DNA from: Micrasema longulum
Taxonomy: Eukaryota > Arthropoda > Insecta > Trichoptera > Brachycentridae
Assembly: GCA_022494885.1 (NCBI GenBank)
Contig: JAGVSM010003823.1
Coordinates: 1 to 64,000 of the forward strand
Reading direction: 5' to 3'
DNA length: 64,000 bases
Position 1 is the first letter of the stretch, and each line of letters opens with the position of its first letter. Shown here piece by piece: positions 1 through 11,964 of this stretch. The position numbers were made by a program, and so were the translations under genes. The notes below the pieces were generated by a model. It saw nothing but the letters and a program-made list of their open reading frames with translations, was not told where the DNA came from and did no database searches.

Positions 1-112
1 AACAGTCATGTTTTGAAACCAGTCGCCAGATTAAATTGATGCAGTGATTTTGCACAAAGAAAATATTAAGTTAAATTACTATACAAATTTTATTGTTGCT
101 GTGCTGAGTTCA

Positions 113-538
113 TTAAGCGAGCTGTGAGTCGACTGTCTCTAAAGGTGAGCCAATCCAATCAAAAATACAATCATAGTTTGCAGTTCCATCAAAGCAAAAT
201 AATTGTCTCATAAACTGACTCGTAATTAAATTATATTTGACGAATACAAAACCCTGGATCTCAAAATAGTCGATTTGGAAATGATCCGAATGCTCAAAAA
301 TATTTGAGGTACGCGCAAATATCTGTTCACCGTGTCCGGGTGGAAGAAGAATACGTTCAGAACGAAAACACACGACGAGTGTTTCCGACTCCACGGTTTT
401 TCTTTTTTTATCAGCAGTCGCGTGCACAGAGTTTTCAACTATGGCAGGCAGTAGAAAAAAAGTACGTTTTATATAGTATGAGTACCTAATCAATCTTACC
501 AAACAGTTTCCTTCACTAGTCACATTAGTTTGAATCAC
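113..538 (-). other. Unassigned 141-codon open frame
   Basis: An open frame on the minus strand whose stop is followed within about 25 bases by AATAAA on the same strand. That arrangement would fit a terminal exon with a short 3' UTR. The C-terminal half reads plausibly as protein (for example FCFDGTANYDCIFDWIGS), but I do not recognise a family. A second, plus-strand possibility is the ATG at about 440 followed by a GTACGT donor-like site, giving only MAGSRKK. Neither reading is proven. No transposon ends are visible around it. Confidence 0.25.
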
Positions 539-659
539 TATGCTGTAGGTAGTTAATATTAAAATTACCTACATCAAATTTCCAAATAAATACTAAATTT
601 AAATAATATATTTCTTATTATTATGTTTGCGTCATTTTTTGATCCAGATTTAAATGATT

Positions 660-862
660 AATAATTTATGATCGAAACCAACCAATAAATGACCCCAAAG
701 ATTTAGTCCGCGTTCCTTACTTCATTCATTTAAAAAAAAAAAATTGAATGAAGTAAGGAATTTCAAACAGGCTTCTGTGATAAAAAGTGCTCACTGCAAA
801 GCGACTATAAACTCCAATAAATCACAATTCAAGTTCAAAAAAATGTTCGCTTGAACATGATT
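660..862 (-). mobile_element. Partial copy of the CCTCGATTATGA-TIR family
   Basis: Reverse-complement match to the 3' part of the elements at 9244-10597 and 53004-54232. Shared landmarks are the 'gtccgcgttccttacttcat' stretch, the 'ctccaataaatcacaattcaa' stretch and the 'tcgcttgaacatg' stretch. An A-run at about 731-743 sits between two inverted copies of the 'ttcattcaa/ttgaatgaa' segment. Neither terminal repeat is retained. Confidence 0.7.
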
Positions 863-1721
863 TTTCTATGAATTTTGACAATTACCAAGACAGTATGCTT
901 AAAAGCGATTATAAAGCCGGCACCTTTAACGTTTCAATACATACATTCCAGAAGATAGTAAAAAAATATAACAACTGAATATTTTCTTATAGAGGCAACA
1001 TTTTACGCCTAGATGCTCTTATACATGTATGTTCATAGGGTAGAATCTAGCCACATTATCTGTTTATTTAGGCGTTTCTTTTCAAAACTGAAAGTTATGC
1101 CAGAATTCAATTTGACTTCAAAATTTACTTATTTCTCACTCATAGAAGAAAAGTGCCAACCTCAGAACAATTTAACATTAAATAAGTTTAAGGAATTTCT
1201 GTGTTGTAAAATTTTTTACTTTTAAAATTAAAAATTGCATTTTAAAATTTTAAAGAATACTTGATATACTGTTTTTTTTTCATGAATGTATTATTTTGAG
1301 TATATTTTTATATTTTTTAACTACTAATAAATACTTTTGGAAATGAGTTTTAAATATAATATATTACTTTTCTTACGGTTATTTTTTATTATTTTTTAAG
1401 TGGTTTTTTTCAACTAACCTTAATTTCTATTTTAATTCCTTACTTCTCGTCTGTTTTATTTTAATTCCTTAAAATTTTTCTCGATTTCTTTTTTAAAATG
1501 TTGCGTTTGAGGGCGTTTTTTATGCTTACATTCTTATTAAATTCTTATTTTTTAATTACTTTTAGTATTTTTGTTTTCATTTTTCATATTATTTTTACTT
1601 CTGTAAATACTGATTTGATACTTTTTCACCCGTTGTTTTTGGTTATCTTTAAATATTGTTTTTTCTTGTTGTTACTTTAAGTTACTTTTTTAAACTTTAT
1701 TGTACTATTATTTTACTTGAA
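863..1721. other. AT-rich stretch, nothing recognised
   Basis: Very A+T-rich sequence with short chance ORFs only. No repeat family, splice-site pair or RNA gene was recognised. Confidence 0.5.
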
Positions 1722-2400
1722 ACTAGCGGACCTGATAGACGTTGTCCTGCCCAAACGTTGGATTGCCTGCTTTTACCTTGGAAAAAAAATCTTTGATATG
1801 TAGGTACCTAGGTACTTGTTTATGATTAAATTCCAAAACTAAAAATTATTCATGTTCAAATATCTAAATTTAAGTAGGTACCAAAGTACTTGTTTATGTT
1901 TTAATTCTAAAACAAAAAATAATTCATTTTTAAACATTGAATATTTCCGAATGTCAAACTGGGCTCTTCTCACCAAAATAGCACTTTATTCATGAATGCG
2001 ATTTTCAAAAATGTATTTAATGTCAGTTAATATTATTTTAGTGTTACCAAAAATCCAGAAAAAGAAATGATTGGGAAGAAATAATAAAAAAATGTAAGCA
2101 AAGAATCTGATTGGGATCCATAAAAAGCGAATGAAAAAATCATTTTTTAAACGCAAAAAAAACAACATTCTTCCATTTTTTTGTATATGCATTCTTGTCG
2201 AATGCAACCCTGGTAGGTCAATGAAAAAAGATTTATGCTACTAACTTTTTTTTACGGATTCGATTGAAAATTTTAATATCTACGAACACGAGCAGCGCAA
2301 AGATCTACGTTTTGCCGAAAACCGCACGTAAATCGGTTGAACCGTTTAGGAGAAGTTTAGTAACATCACGCGTACTGACGAATTATATATATAAAATACA
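1722..2400 (+). repeat. Repeat with 'acctgatagacgttgtcctg' head
   Basis: Begins near 'agcggacctgatagacgttg' and ends with an 'aaaaccgcacgtaaatcggt' segment followed by a TA-rich tail. An inverted copy lies at 7035-7680. The 'aaatcggttgaaccgttta' type of sequence resembles conserved 3' regions of RTE-like and other insect non-autonomous retroelements (recalled, not searched). No coding capacity is evident. Confidence 0.6.
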
Positions 2401-3759
2401 ATAAAAATACTTCATCGATAACCGTTGCATGTAATATAATATGAAAAGTCTAGTTTTGGATACTCTTACTATGAAACTTTTGTATGTTACGTGGAAAAAA
2501 AAATATCGTTTTACATTTTATCATCAGCGTGGCCTTTATATGAAACTAAGGGTAGTCATATAAAAATAAAGAAACCCTCAACTAATCACTCTCTAGGGGG
2601 CAGAGAAGATTCACAATACCACCCCAGGAAAGAGATAAAACTCACAAGGATATTTGTCAAAAGTTACTTGACCCAATTTAAATTGTTGCTTTGTGGTGTA
2701 AGTAGGACTCTCGCGATAAGTATCGCCAGAGAGAAATGTTTTGTTGAGTTCAAACAAATCCAACTTATCTCATTGTTGAAGTTTAAAGGAAGTTTAAACT
2801 AGGTTACGTTTTTGTTTTATTTAATTTAAACGCCCTAGCGGGCTTTTTCAAAATAAAAAACACAGATATGGTAAATATAAACTACATAGTAATAGCGAGT
2901 ATACAATAAATGAATACAAGAATACAAATCCAATGCTGCAACCAAAATTCTACACAAGTCATTGTCAAAATATTGGGTTGATGCAAAAGTTATGACCGTT
3001 TTTTATGTTGAACTTTTTTAAAATTATATTGGCGAGACATATGAAATGGAGACCTTATTTTATTTTTTAAGAAACATTTCTTTTTTATTTGGTTGTAGTA
3101 TTTTTTTATGTATTATTCATAATTGCACTGTTTGAAACAAACAAATTATTAATGTCGTTATAAAACTTTCTTTTTCATACAATTCTTTCTCTGTTTTTGA
3201 TGTGTATTATTATTATCTTATCTCTTTCTGATATTAATTTATCAAATATTTTTGTGTACCGTATATTATAGTATTTTCACATATATACTTACTGTTAACT
3301 AATTTTCATTATTTGTTTTTAACAGTAATTTGTTGATACCATTTTTTTTATACTTATAAGTATATGAAAATGTATTTATTTTTTTGTTTGAATTCTTTAC
3401 AAGTTATTTACAATTTGCTTTTTGATTCAATTACTTTTATTATATCCATATAAAATTATTTTTTTCTTTTTTACTATGTAAAGTTTCACTTTTTATTTTG
3501 CATGGCAGTATGCTTCTTATTGTTTCTAAATGTATACAAAAAAGCATTGTTTATCTTTTAAATTTTTACGCACTATGTTTGTACTTAACTGTATATTTTT
3601 TGTAAATGCCCCTTGTGCGTATTGTAAAATTAAATAAATAAAATAATTCATCACTCGTATTTTCACGCCCAGCTGTGCTATTCTGAACCGCTTTCACGGC
3701 AGTAGAAAACACATTTATCTCGTGTTTTAACGGCCGCGAGAGCGTTTGGAATATCACCC
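2401..3759. other. AT-rich stretch, nothing recognised
   Basis: A/T-rich sequence with long T-runs. The ORF at 2491-2802 has no recognisable domain and no gene context, so I leave it unassigned. Confidence 0.45.
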
Positions 3760-3763
3760 TAGT

Positions 3764-3870
3764 AGCTCAATCACAAATAACTATCGACGTGCTTAAAAAC
3801 ATGCTAAGCATTTGAGCGATCACAATGAACAATAGTGAACGTGCTTAAGTTATCGCAGTCTTAAGTCAAC
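3764..3870 (+). repeat. Uninterrupted copy of a short dispersed repeat
   Basis: Contains 'agctcaatcacaaataacta' joined directly to 'tcgacgtgctt', followed by 'gcgatcacaatg'. The same parts occur inverted and split at 6366-6402 and 5665-5757. This copy therefore shows the unoccupied state of that site. Confidence 0.65.
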
Positions 3871-4133
3871 GCGTGTGTCGGTTTGTTTTTTGTTTTCCTA
3901 GTAAATAAATACAGTTCACTGGCGAAAAATCGGCGTTTACTATAAAAAATAATCCAATATATTGCATTTACAAAATAGTAAGGAGTATCTAATACAAAAA
4001 AGTGAAAATTAAATTACAATTGCTATGGCGACGGCTTTTCTTGACATTTGGCTTGCTAACCGCCGGCTACATGCAATTAATAGCATAAAAAAATAAAAAT
4101 AAATAAAAATATCAGTTTTGGAATATTTTCAAT

Positions 4134-5660
4134 ATTTATTTTATTTTATTTTATTTGGGAAATCAACAGTTCTACATACATATTTTTAGTAAACAAACAG
4201 ATATAGTGTATAAACTCAGAACTAATGACAGATTTCCACATAGTATACAAAGTTAGTAAAGAAAATATATTACATATCAAATAAATACATACAATTTATA
4301 CATATAAAAATGTTATTTTCATGCACTCAATAATCAAAATTTTTTAAAATATTTATTTTAAGAACATTAAGTTTTTTTTTTATTTTTTATTTTTATTATA
4401 TTGAAAACATATTATACATAATTTTATACAATATTCCCAAGAAGTTTTTAAAAAAAAAAAACTCATTTACGGACATACAGATAACAATTTTTTTAAAGAC
4501 GTTTTTAAATTTTAAACTATTATATTATTTACAAAAGCAGAAAAATTAAAATTATGATATACTACAAATTAAAAAGGGTATGAAAAATACTTGAAAATAA
4601 CAAAACAAACAGAATACTAGGCATGGAAATAAATTCAAAATAATGTTTACATTATGCAATTTGGGAAAGAAAATTGAAAAAGTTTAAAAATTACATGTAT
4701 GTATATATACATACTGAACTAGTACAAAATAAAATCATTTTTTTTAATTAACAAAATATGCGCACACCCAATACAGGTTAATTTTTTTTTATCAAAAACG
4801 TATTGAAATTATGTATACAAGCCAAAAAAGTATATAAAAAGAAAAAAACACAAATAACATTTAAATAGTATTAAAAATTACATATTCAAGCAAAAACGGT
4901 GAAATATTAAAAGGTATATGTTCAAGATGCGCATTCTCTATAAACTAACATTATTTATTCAAAGTACTTCTGGAAAAAATAATTAAAAATAATTAAATAA
5001 TAAGTTACTGTAAATTGGGCGGGATAAGGACAAAAATGCTTGAAGAGAGGATAAGGACGGGAGGGGAGATGTACATATTTATTATTATAATGTCTACTAA
5101 GTTACATAATACATTTTTAGTGTAAATGTTAAATCTGACAGAGTGATGTTTGTGTAATCTATATTTTTAAATTTGGTATGGTCCATTGAAAAAGTCCTAC
5201 GAAAAAAAGCATTTTTAACATACGATGTTTTACTTATTGGTACATGAAACAGGTGGTACCGTCTACAAATCCTGGCTGGCACATGTATTGTTATTAAACC
5301 AAGCAGCTCTGTACAGTCAACCATTCCTGTCATAATTTTGTAAAGCAGTAGTTAGTCCGCACACACTCTGCGGTATTGTAGAGAAATGATTCCATGGAAG
5401 GTGGAGGCGGTGAGAGTAGATACATAAGAAATACCGGTTTTGTATTTAAGGTACTTTATAAATTTGTTTTGAATATTTTCTATTCTACTTATATATATGG
5501 CATACCGGGGATTCCATATCTGAGAGGCGTATTCCAAATGGTTTCTGACAAATGTATAATATAATGAAATAAGGGCCTTTGGATTATCAAAGTGTTTACA
5601 CTGGTAAAAATTAAATATGTATACGGAATTATACGTCGCGAAACGTAAATAATTTGACAT
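4134..5660 (-). mobile_element. Jockey/CR1-like LINE, 5'-truncated
   Basis: The minus strand encodes the C-terminal part of a non-LTR reverse transcriptase at about 5352-5660, with LYYTFVRNHLEYASQIWNP and a following IENIQNKFIKYL segment. Both are typical of the thumb region of Jockey/CR1-type pol. Coding continues in another frame to about 5097. The interval ends at 4134-4155 with a TTTTA array, the expected A-rich tail of a minus-strand insertion. Frameshifts and missing catalytic motifs make it a dead fragment. Confidence 0.7.
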
Positions 5661-5664
5661 TTAA

Positions 5665-5757
5665 TATTAGGTGTTCACGGATGTTCCATTGTGATCGCGA
5701 ATACGAAAAACAACCATGGTGAGAAATTGTTATCACGTCACTTATAGCACGTCGATT
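5665..5757 (-). repeat. Short dispersed repeat, part 2 of an interrupted copy
   Basis: Reverse complement of the 3764-3870 repeat from 'atcgacgtgct' onward, including the shared 'gcgatcacaatg' segment. Its missing first part is at 6366-6402, on the far side of a LINE-tail-like insertion. Confidence 0.6.
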
Positions 5758-6365
5758 GTTTATTTTATTTTATTTTATTCAGAAAACATACAGTCATACA
5801 AAATAAGTATTAAAAACAACATTTTTTTAACATAAAAAGACCAATTAAGTTTTCATAAATTAAAAAGAAATAAACATTAAATGTGACAAAAAAATAAATA
5901 AGAATTTTAAGTGAGAAAAGAATAATTGTTGACATTTGCGTTTTCCTTGGAGGTGATAAATTAAAATAAATAAAAATACTGAATGTACACTCTGAGCCAT
6001 CCACGCACACACATGAACGCACATATAAAACATACACAAACATATACATTACATGCGGCACATATACATAGCATAAACCACTCAAGATGCACATTCAGCA
6101 ACTATCCCAAATAATCGACCCCACGAAAAAATTTTCTGTACAAATGCAACGTGCAGTTAAAAATGTCTACATCAATACTGAGTCCGTTATAATTTCTACA
6201 GGTACGTCTAATGAATGAATTCGAGGTATAATTGTTTTTACAAGTTGGCACATAAAAAAGGGAATTTAATCTAGTTTAGCGAAGAAAAAGATACGTCGAA
6301 TCAACTATATTATTGAGAATTTTGAAAAGAAAAATTAAATCATATCTAAGGCGCCTTTTTTGTAG
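5758..6365 (-). mobile_element. LINE 3' fragment inserted in the repeat
   Basis: Starts at the plus-strand left end with a TTTTA array at about 5761-5780, the signature of an A-rich tail on the minus strand, and splits a repeat whose intact form is at 3764-3870. No confident coding was recognised; the ORF at 5810-6094 has no domain. The class is inferred from the tail and insertion geometry only. Confidence 0.45.
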
Positions 6366-6402
6366 TGATTCTATAGTTAGTTATTTGTGATTGAGCTACA
6401 GA

Positions 6403-7034
6403 AATGTTTCGGTGATTAGAAAAAACGCTAGCGTAAGTGTATTATATCGGATGGTGATTACTTTGAAGGAGACAATATTAATATTAAGGAATACACACAC
6501 AAATTCGTTGCCTTTTTTTTAAAAACTGTGTATATTTATTTGTTCTTTGTTTCCACGTCATAAACAATAATTAATTAAAAAATAATGTGACCTTACTTGG
6601 GTTTCCCGTGCCGAGGACACTTAACAATATACTTTTCACAATATAGTGTGATACATTGAAACTTTTTTTTCTTCGTAAAAATTAAAGCCATATAATACAA
6701 AATATTAATGGAAAAGCACCCTACGCTCTTTGAAAATATGTTTATTGAAATCTCGCAACATCAATAAACTTTTCAAAGGCTTTGAGAAAAATTCTCTGAT
6801 TGAAGAATTTGCAAACTAATTTATTTAATGGGAATCGAAGCATTTGAGAACGATTGAGTTCTGAGAAAAACGATATAACGAGAAAATATTTAAAAAATCA
6901 GTTATAAAACTACTTTTCTTCGCTTTTCAAAAAGCAAGAAAACACCCTTTAATCTTGTAAAAACTCATTTTTATATATTTGTTTTTTTGTGGATATTTTT
7001 ATATAATGATAATTATGTATAATAATTATGATAA
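6403..7034. other. Mostly unassigned; LINE-tail-like motif at about 6535-6625
   Basis: The stretch 'tgtgaccttacttgggtttc' with following 'cgtgccgaggacacttaaca' matches the 3' part of the minus-strand LINE at 28832-29480, so a decayed 3' tail is likely at about 6535-6625. Nothing is recognised in the rest. Confidence 0.4.
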
Positions 7035-7680
7035 TTATCTAAACGGCTTAACCGATTTACGTGCGGTTTTCAGAGAAATATAGATTTGTGCGCTGCGCGT
7101 GTTCGTAGATATTAAAATCTTCAATCTAATATGTAAAAAATAAGTAAGTAGCACAAATGTTTTATTCATAGATCTACCAGGGTTGCATTCGAGAGGAATG
7201 CATTTACAAAACAATTGAAAGATGTTGTTTTTTTGTGTATAAAAAAGTTTGTTTTTAAATGTTTACAAACGGCATTTGTTTTTTGTTAATCTCAATCAGA
7301 TTATTTCTTTAAATTTCTTATAATTTCTGCTTATTTATTAATTTTTACTGGATTTTTGGTAATACTAAAATAATATTAAATTCAATACATTTTTAAAAAT
7401 CGTACACCCCTCTGTTGGTGAGAAGACCGGAGTTTAACGTTTGCAAAAAGAATGCCATATTTGAAAAAATACTTCTTTTATGTTTTGGAATTCAACCATA
7501 ACTAAGTACCTAGGTACCTACTTAAATTCAATATTTGAATTTTAATCATTTTTAGTTTTGGAATTTAATCACAAACAAGTACTTAGGTACCTACTAATCA
7601 ATGGAGTCTTTTTCCAAACTAATAGCAGGTAAGCAAACGTTCGGGCAGGCAACGTCTGTCAGGTCCGCTATTTCTTAATA
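7035..7680 (-). repeat. Inverted second copy of the 1722-2400 repeat
   Basis: Starts with 'aaacggcttaaccgatttac' plus 'gtgcggttttc' and ends with 'caacgtctgtcaggtccgct', the reverse complement of the element at 1722-2400. The 'aggtacctaggtac' stretch is also shared. The two lie head-to-head about 4.6 kb apart. Confidence 0.65.
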
Positions 7681-8068
7681 AAATTCTATGTGTATTATTA
7701 CTAATTTATCACCCATGTAGCTTAACTGCAGGGGAAAAATTCTAGGGATGCTATTCTAGATCTTTTCGCGGGGACAGAGATAAAAACACTTCGGGATATT
7801 TATTTTTTGCATGCGACTACACTTTGCTTCATGTATGGCCAAATTGATGATTAAGTGTCAAATAAATACACGCATGAAGCCAATGATGATTTACATTAAG
7901 AACATTATTGCGACATTGAGCATTACCTAAAACACTAAATGAGGTTGAATTAACCTAACCTAACTGTATTCGTTTTTATTGTTTTATATTAACATTTCTT
8001 AAGCTAGGGTTTCCTAGGACAGCGGTGCCCGTATCTTAACGGCCGACGTGAACGGTGATGCGGTGGGA

Positions 8069-8177
8069 AGCCGTCGTAACGTCGTCTAGAGAGTGGTTTC
8101 ATAGGGAAATGGTGTTAAATGGTGTTGATAACACCGTTTTCATAGGAAACCACACTCTAGTCATCGTTACGACGGCT
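8069..8177. repeat. Long hairpin, arms about 48 bp
   Basis: 8069-8116 and 8130-8177 are inverted copies with roughly 8 mismatches, separated by a 13-base loop. Arms begin 'agccgtcgtaacg' and end 'cgttacgacggct'. No coding is seen. Confidence 0.75.
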
Positions 8178-8629
8178 GTCCCTATCTCTCTGACCAGCTC
8201 AAAGATACAACAACAGAATCAACTTTGATAATTTAATCATCAGTGTGTACATATATGTAGCAAAGTGTAGTTGCCAGTAAAAATATAAATCTCCGAATAT
8301 TTATTTATTAATGAAATCATACAGTCTTTATATAAAACAAGGTACAAAAGAACAAATAAAAAAAGTAAGACCAATTACAGATTTCACACTAATTTATTAT
8401 GAATGCAGGAGGAGAGGGGAAAAATAATTTAATTCTAAAAAGATAAATTAAAAATATTATATAAAAAGTTCATAAAAAGGAAAAGACATTGTATAGCTAC
8501 TCTACTTTCCTCCCTCTCTCTCTACTTCCATAAACATTTAAATTTAATTGTAAAAAATCACAACCAACAATAAATTATTAGATGCAGGTAGTAGATGTAA
8601 GTAAGTATAAATTAAGAGTTGAAATCAAA

Positions 8630-8785
8630 TGTTTAAAATTGAAAGTAAAAGTTAAAATTAAAATGAAAAGTTTAAATTAAAATTAAGTTAAAAATTTAAA
8701 TTAAAAGTTAAAATTAAGAATTAAAATTAAAAAGTTAAAATGGAAAGATAAAATTAAAAATCAAATTAAAAGTTAAAAGTCAAGC
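8630..8785. repeat. A-rich minisatellite of 'aaaattaaaagtt' type
   Basis: Irregular tandem array of 'aaagttaaaatt'-like units that are purine/AT-rich on the plus strand. Probably non-functional low-complexity DNA. Confidence 0.7.
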
Positions 8786-9243
8786 AGGAGATACATTTAA
8801 AATGTCTTTAACGGATCTGATAAAAATATGGTATTTACAATGTAGTATGTCGATGTCACTAAAACTGTCATTATAGGTAATCTGTATTCTTCGTTGAGTG
8901 CTATTTTTTTAATAATTAGTCATTGAGTAAGGAATGTCGAAGAGTACAGATTGACGAGTTTTACGGACAGTTCTATCTTTATTCTCTACCCCCGCGAGAA
9001 GGTTCATATTAGCACCCCGAGCCCCGATTACAATGAGAAGTTTGTACGTTTGTATCTTTCAACTGTTTATAGTACAAATTGAAATAGATTTTTGTATGAA
9101 AATGTAGAAAGGTATTTAATTAATTTGTATAAATATTTGAAATATCTTTGTAGTAACCTTTGATTGAACATGTTTCAAAACATATTTCATACGAATATTT
9201 GATTTTGTACAGAACTGATAACTGCCCATTGTAATAAGGGCCA

Positions 9244-10597
9244 TGGGTTAATATTATGGGAAGATAAGAACGTCATACCTTGACCATGTCGGTAAAATTG
9301 AAGGTAAATTCTGTTTGGCGATTACGAAGATACACTACCGACCCCCCCCCCCCCCCCTTCAAGTTTTGGGTAGGTACATCGATATGAAACGAGGGGAAGC
9401 GTGCGTCACGGTACCCATCTACGCACTAAAGTGACATAGCTTCAGTATGACGTCATGGTTGAAGATGAAATTCTCCTGACCGATTACAAAGATACACTAC
9501 CGATCTCCCCACCATCAAGTTTTGATGTAAGTACATCGGTTTGTACCGGCGGATCTAGCCCTCAATACGCTTATCTACGCATCGAAAGTGACAGAAATTT
9601 TGCGCCACCGAGTAATTTTTCCTTTAATTAGGATTTATTTAAATTTTTAATCGTTTTGAGGTTGGTTTTTTTCTTAAAAGCCTATTAAAAATATAAGAGA
9701 GAAATAAGTAAGTTTTGAAGTTAAATGAAGTTTCGACAAAACTGTCCGTATGTAAAACAAACGCCTTGATTCTTCTGACCGATTACGAAGATACACTACC
9801 GTTCCCCCCCACCTTTAAGTTTTGATGTAAGTACATCGGTTTGTACCAATGGGTCTAGTACCCCTCGATACACATTAAAAGTGACAAAAATTTTATACCA
9901 CCGAGCAATTTTTCCTTTCATTACGATTAATTTGAATTTTTAATCATTCTGAGGTTGACACTTTTGTTCTTAAAAGCCCATTGAAAATATAAGAGAAAAA
10001 TAAGTTAACGAATTAAATTCCGACATAACTGTCAGTTTTGAAAACGAGCGGCTAGTTGCAGTAACTAGACTGGCTAGATGCTGCCTTATTAACATACAAG
10101 ACCATCTAGCGGTAAAATGTTGCCACTGTAAAAAATAAATTTAGTTAATATATTTTTTCCATCTGTTTTACTATCTTTCTGGGTGTACGTATCGAAACGT
10201 CTAAGGAGCCGGCCATGTAATCCTTTGGTAGATAAACACAGACGATAGTTAAGCATACCGTCTTGTAAATTGTCAAAAACTGTAAAAAAAACATGTTCAA
10301 GCGAGCATTTTTTACTTGAATTGGGATTTATTGGAGTTGACAATCGCTTTGAAGTGGGCACTTTTTATCATAAAGGCATATTTAAAATAGGAATGAGAAC
10401 TATTTTCAATGTTAATGAAGTAAGGAACGCGGACTAAATTTTCGGGGTTATTCGTTGGTTCTATTCGTTGGTTCTATTCGATCATATGACGTCGAGATGA
10501 CAAGTCGGTAGAACACACCGAGGTAGATACATATAGTACAGAAGTTAAGTTTACCGTCTCGATATGTACAGATGCAGATAGCGTTCATAATTGAGGC
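9244..10597 (+). mobile_element. Non-autonomous DNA transposon, CCTCGATTATGA-TIR family, copy 1
   Basis: The right terminus 'tcataattgaggc' (10585-10597) is the inverted counterpart of the 'gcctcgattatga' left terminus kept in the copies at 38177 and 53004. The left end here is mutated ('ggttaatattatggg'). An internal segment is duplicated: about 9480-9740 and 9778-10010 share 'gatacactaccg', 'gatgtaagtacatcggtttg' and the 'aaaatataagaga' end. A C-run lies at about 9342-9358. No transposase is visible. Confidence 0.75.
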
Positions 10598-10848
10598 CCC
10601 GATACATGTCTGCTTCCCGGGTAGAGCTTATGATGTCCACGACATTTGTCCAGGCCTCCCTGTGCTTGACCAACTTCAATGGATCCTCCCAAGTCAGGTC
10701 CACGGTCCACGCCCCGTAGTTCAAACGTGAACTGCCGTTGAACTTTCAGCCGTGGACATCCAGCACCGTGAGAACCTTGTGCCTTATAAAGTAGGCAAGC
10801 TTGGTTAAAGCTCTCGGGAAGCATCCATACCATACTGTCCAGCCAAAC
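10598..10848 (-). other. GC-rich segment, possible LINE C-terminal relic
   Basis: Markedly richer in G+C than the surroundings. In one minus-strand frame it reads LTWEDPLKLVKHREAW, reminiscent of C-terminal ends of RTE-like endonuclease/reverse transcriptases. The resemblance is weak and the frame is short. Other chance frames of similar length exist here. Confidence 0.25.
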
Positions 10849-11032
10849 ATTTTTTTAAACATTTTTTTGCACCACAACAGGCCAGGAGGCCTAATTGCAG
10901 TGGTGAATTACATCACAGAGCACCCAGGCTTGAGAAAAATCACATTTTCAATTTTTGTGTTCTCACCGGGAATCGAACCCGGAACCTTCCGTGCGTGAGT
11001 CAAGCGTCTTGACCACTACACCACGGAGGCCG
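10849..11032 (-). mobile_element. tRNA-derived SINE (Val-like head), copy 1
   Basis: On the minus strand a tRNA-like head 'cctccgtggtgtagtggtca' is followed by a perfect Pol III B box 'ggttcgattcc' and a body ending in 'ttgtggtgc' plus a T-rich tail. A near-identical copy occurs at 53305-53495. The head most resembles tRNA-Val by eye. It is a SINE rather than a tRNA gene because the body is fixed and shared. Confidence 0.85.
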
Positions 11033-11394
11033 CGTATCGCCCCTGCTTGAGGTCTGGCGACCTGAATTGTAAGACTAATAATCTTATTTATTTATTTATT
11101 ACCACGGCTTACGCCTTTGACAAAGTATAAAATAATATTGAAAAACAATAGTAATGAAACAAAACACCGGTACACAAGTATACAAAATATAGATACATAA
11201 AATAAATCAAATAAAATCGGCAGAAAATAAAGATACAATAAAGTAAAATTAAAGAGGAAATTATAACGTTAGTATGCAACAAATTAAAAATAAATAAAGA
11301 GTTTAAATATAAAAAGTATTGAAGTAAAGTAACAGAGGCGATGTATCATAGTAAAAACAGTAAAACAAGTATAAAAATTAGTACATTTTTATAA

Positions 11395-11962
11395 TTATTT
11401 TTTTTATTTTATTTTATTTATTTATTTAGTTCTATGTGATATAGTCTAATATATATTTACAACACAATATTTACATCTATACTTATTCTAACATTATTTA
11501 TTACTATTATACACTATTACACTATTACATTTATTATTTAGAATAAAAGTTATTAAAAAGTATTGATTTTATTTGTACAAAGATAAATTAAATAAATCTA
11601 AGTTTCCATGTTTGTTTGCGTATTTAGCATAGTTTGAACTAGGGAAATCAACAGCAAAAGAAGTATATTGTCTCGTCCCACGCCGTCTCACATAAAAATT
11701 CACACAATTTAAATGTTCAGGACTGTCAAGAACATTATTTTATAACTTGAAAAGCAGCACTAAATCAGACATTTCACTAATACATATTAATTTTAACTGC
11801 TTCATTAAACATTTATAGTTAAGCTCTTCACTTGGAATGTTTAATTTGAAATATATGTAACATTAAATTATCTTTATGTAACCAAAAATGATCGATGTAC
11901 CCAGCGATTAGTTTAGCAATGCGACGCTGTATTAGTTTTTGATTAATTTTGTTTATTTGCTC
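11395..11962 (-). mobile_element. Jockey-like LINE 3' fragment
   Basis: Minus-strand coding at about 11600-11960 with a frameshift reads IQRRIAKLIAGYIDHFWLH, then NNVLDSPEHLNCVNFYVRRR and TRQYTSFAVDFPSSNYAKYA. This is the conserved C-terminal end of Jockey-type pol. It ends on the plus-strand left in a TTTTA array at about 11402-11425, consistent with an A-rich tail. Confidence 0.7.
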
Positions 11963-11964
11963 TT

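Noticed and set aside
9342..9358. C-run as a regulatory or G-quadruplex element
   Set aside because: A single homopolymer inside a transposon copy, also present in variable length at 38276-38288; ordinary slippage.
10965..11032. Functional tRNA-Val gene
   Set aside because: The tRNA-like head is followed by a fixed SINE body, is duplicated at 53305-53495, and the anticodon stem does not pair well.
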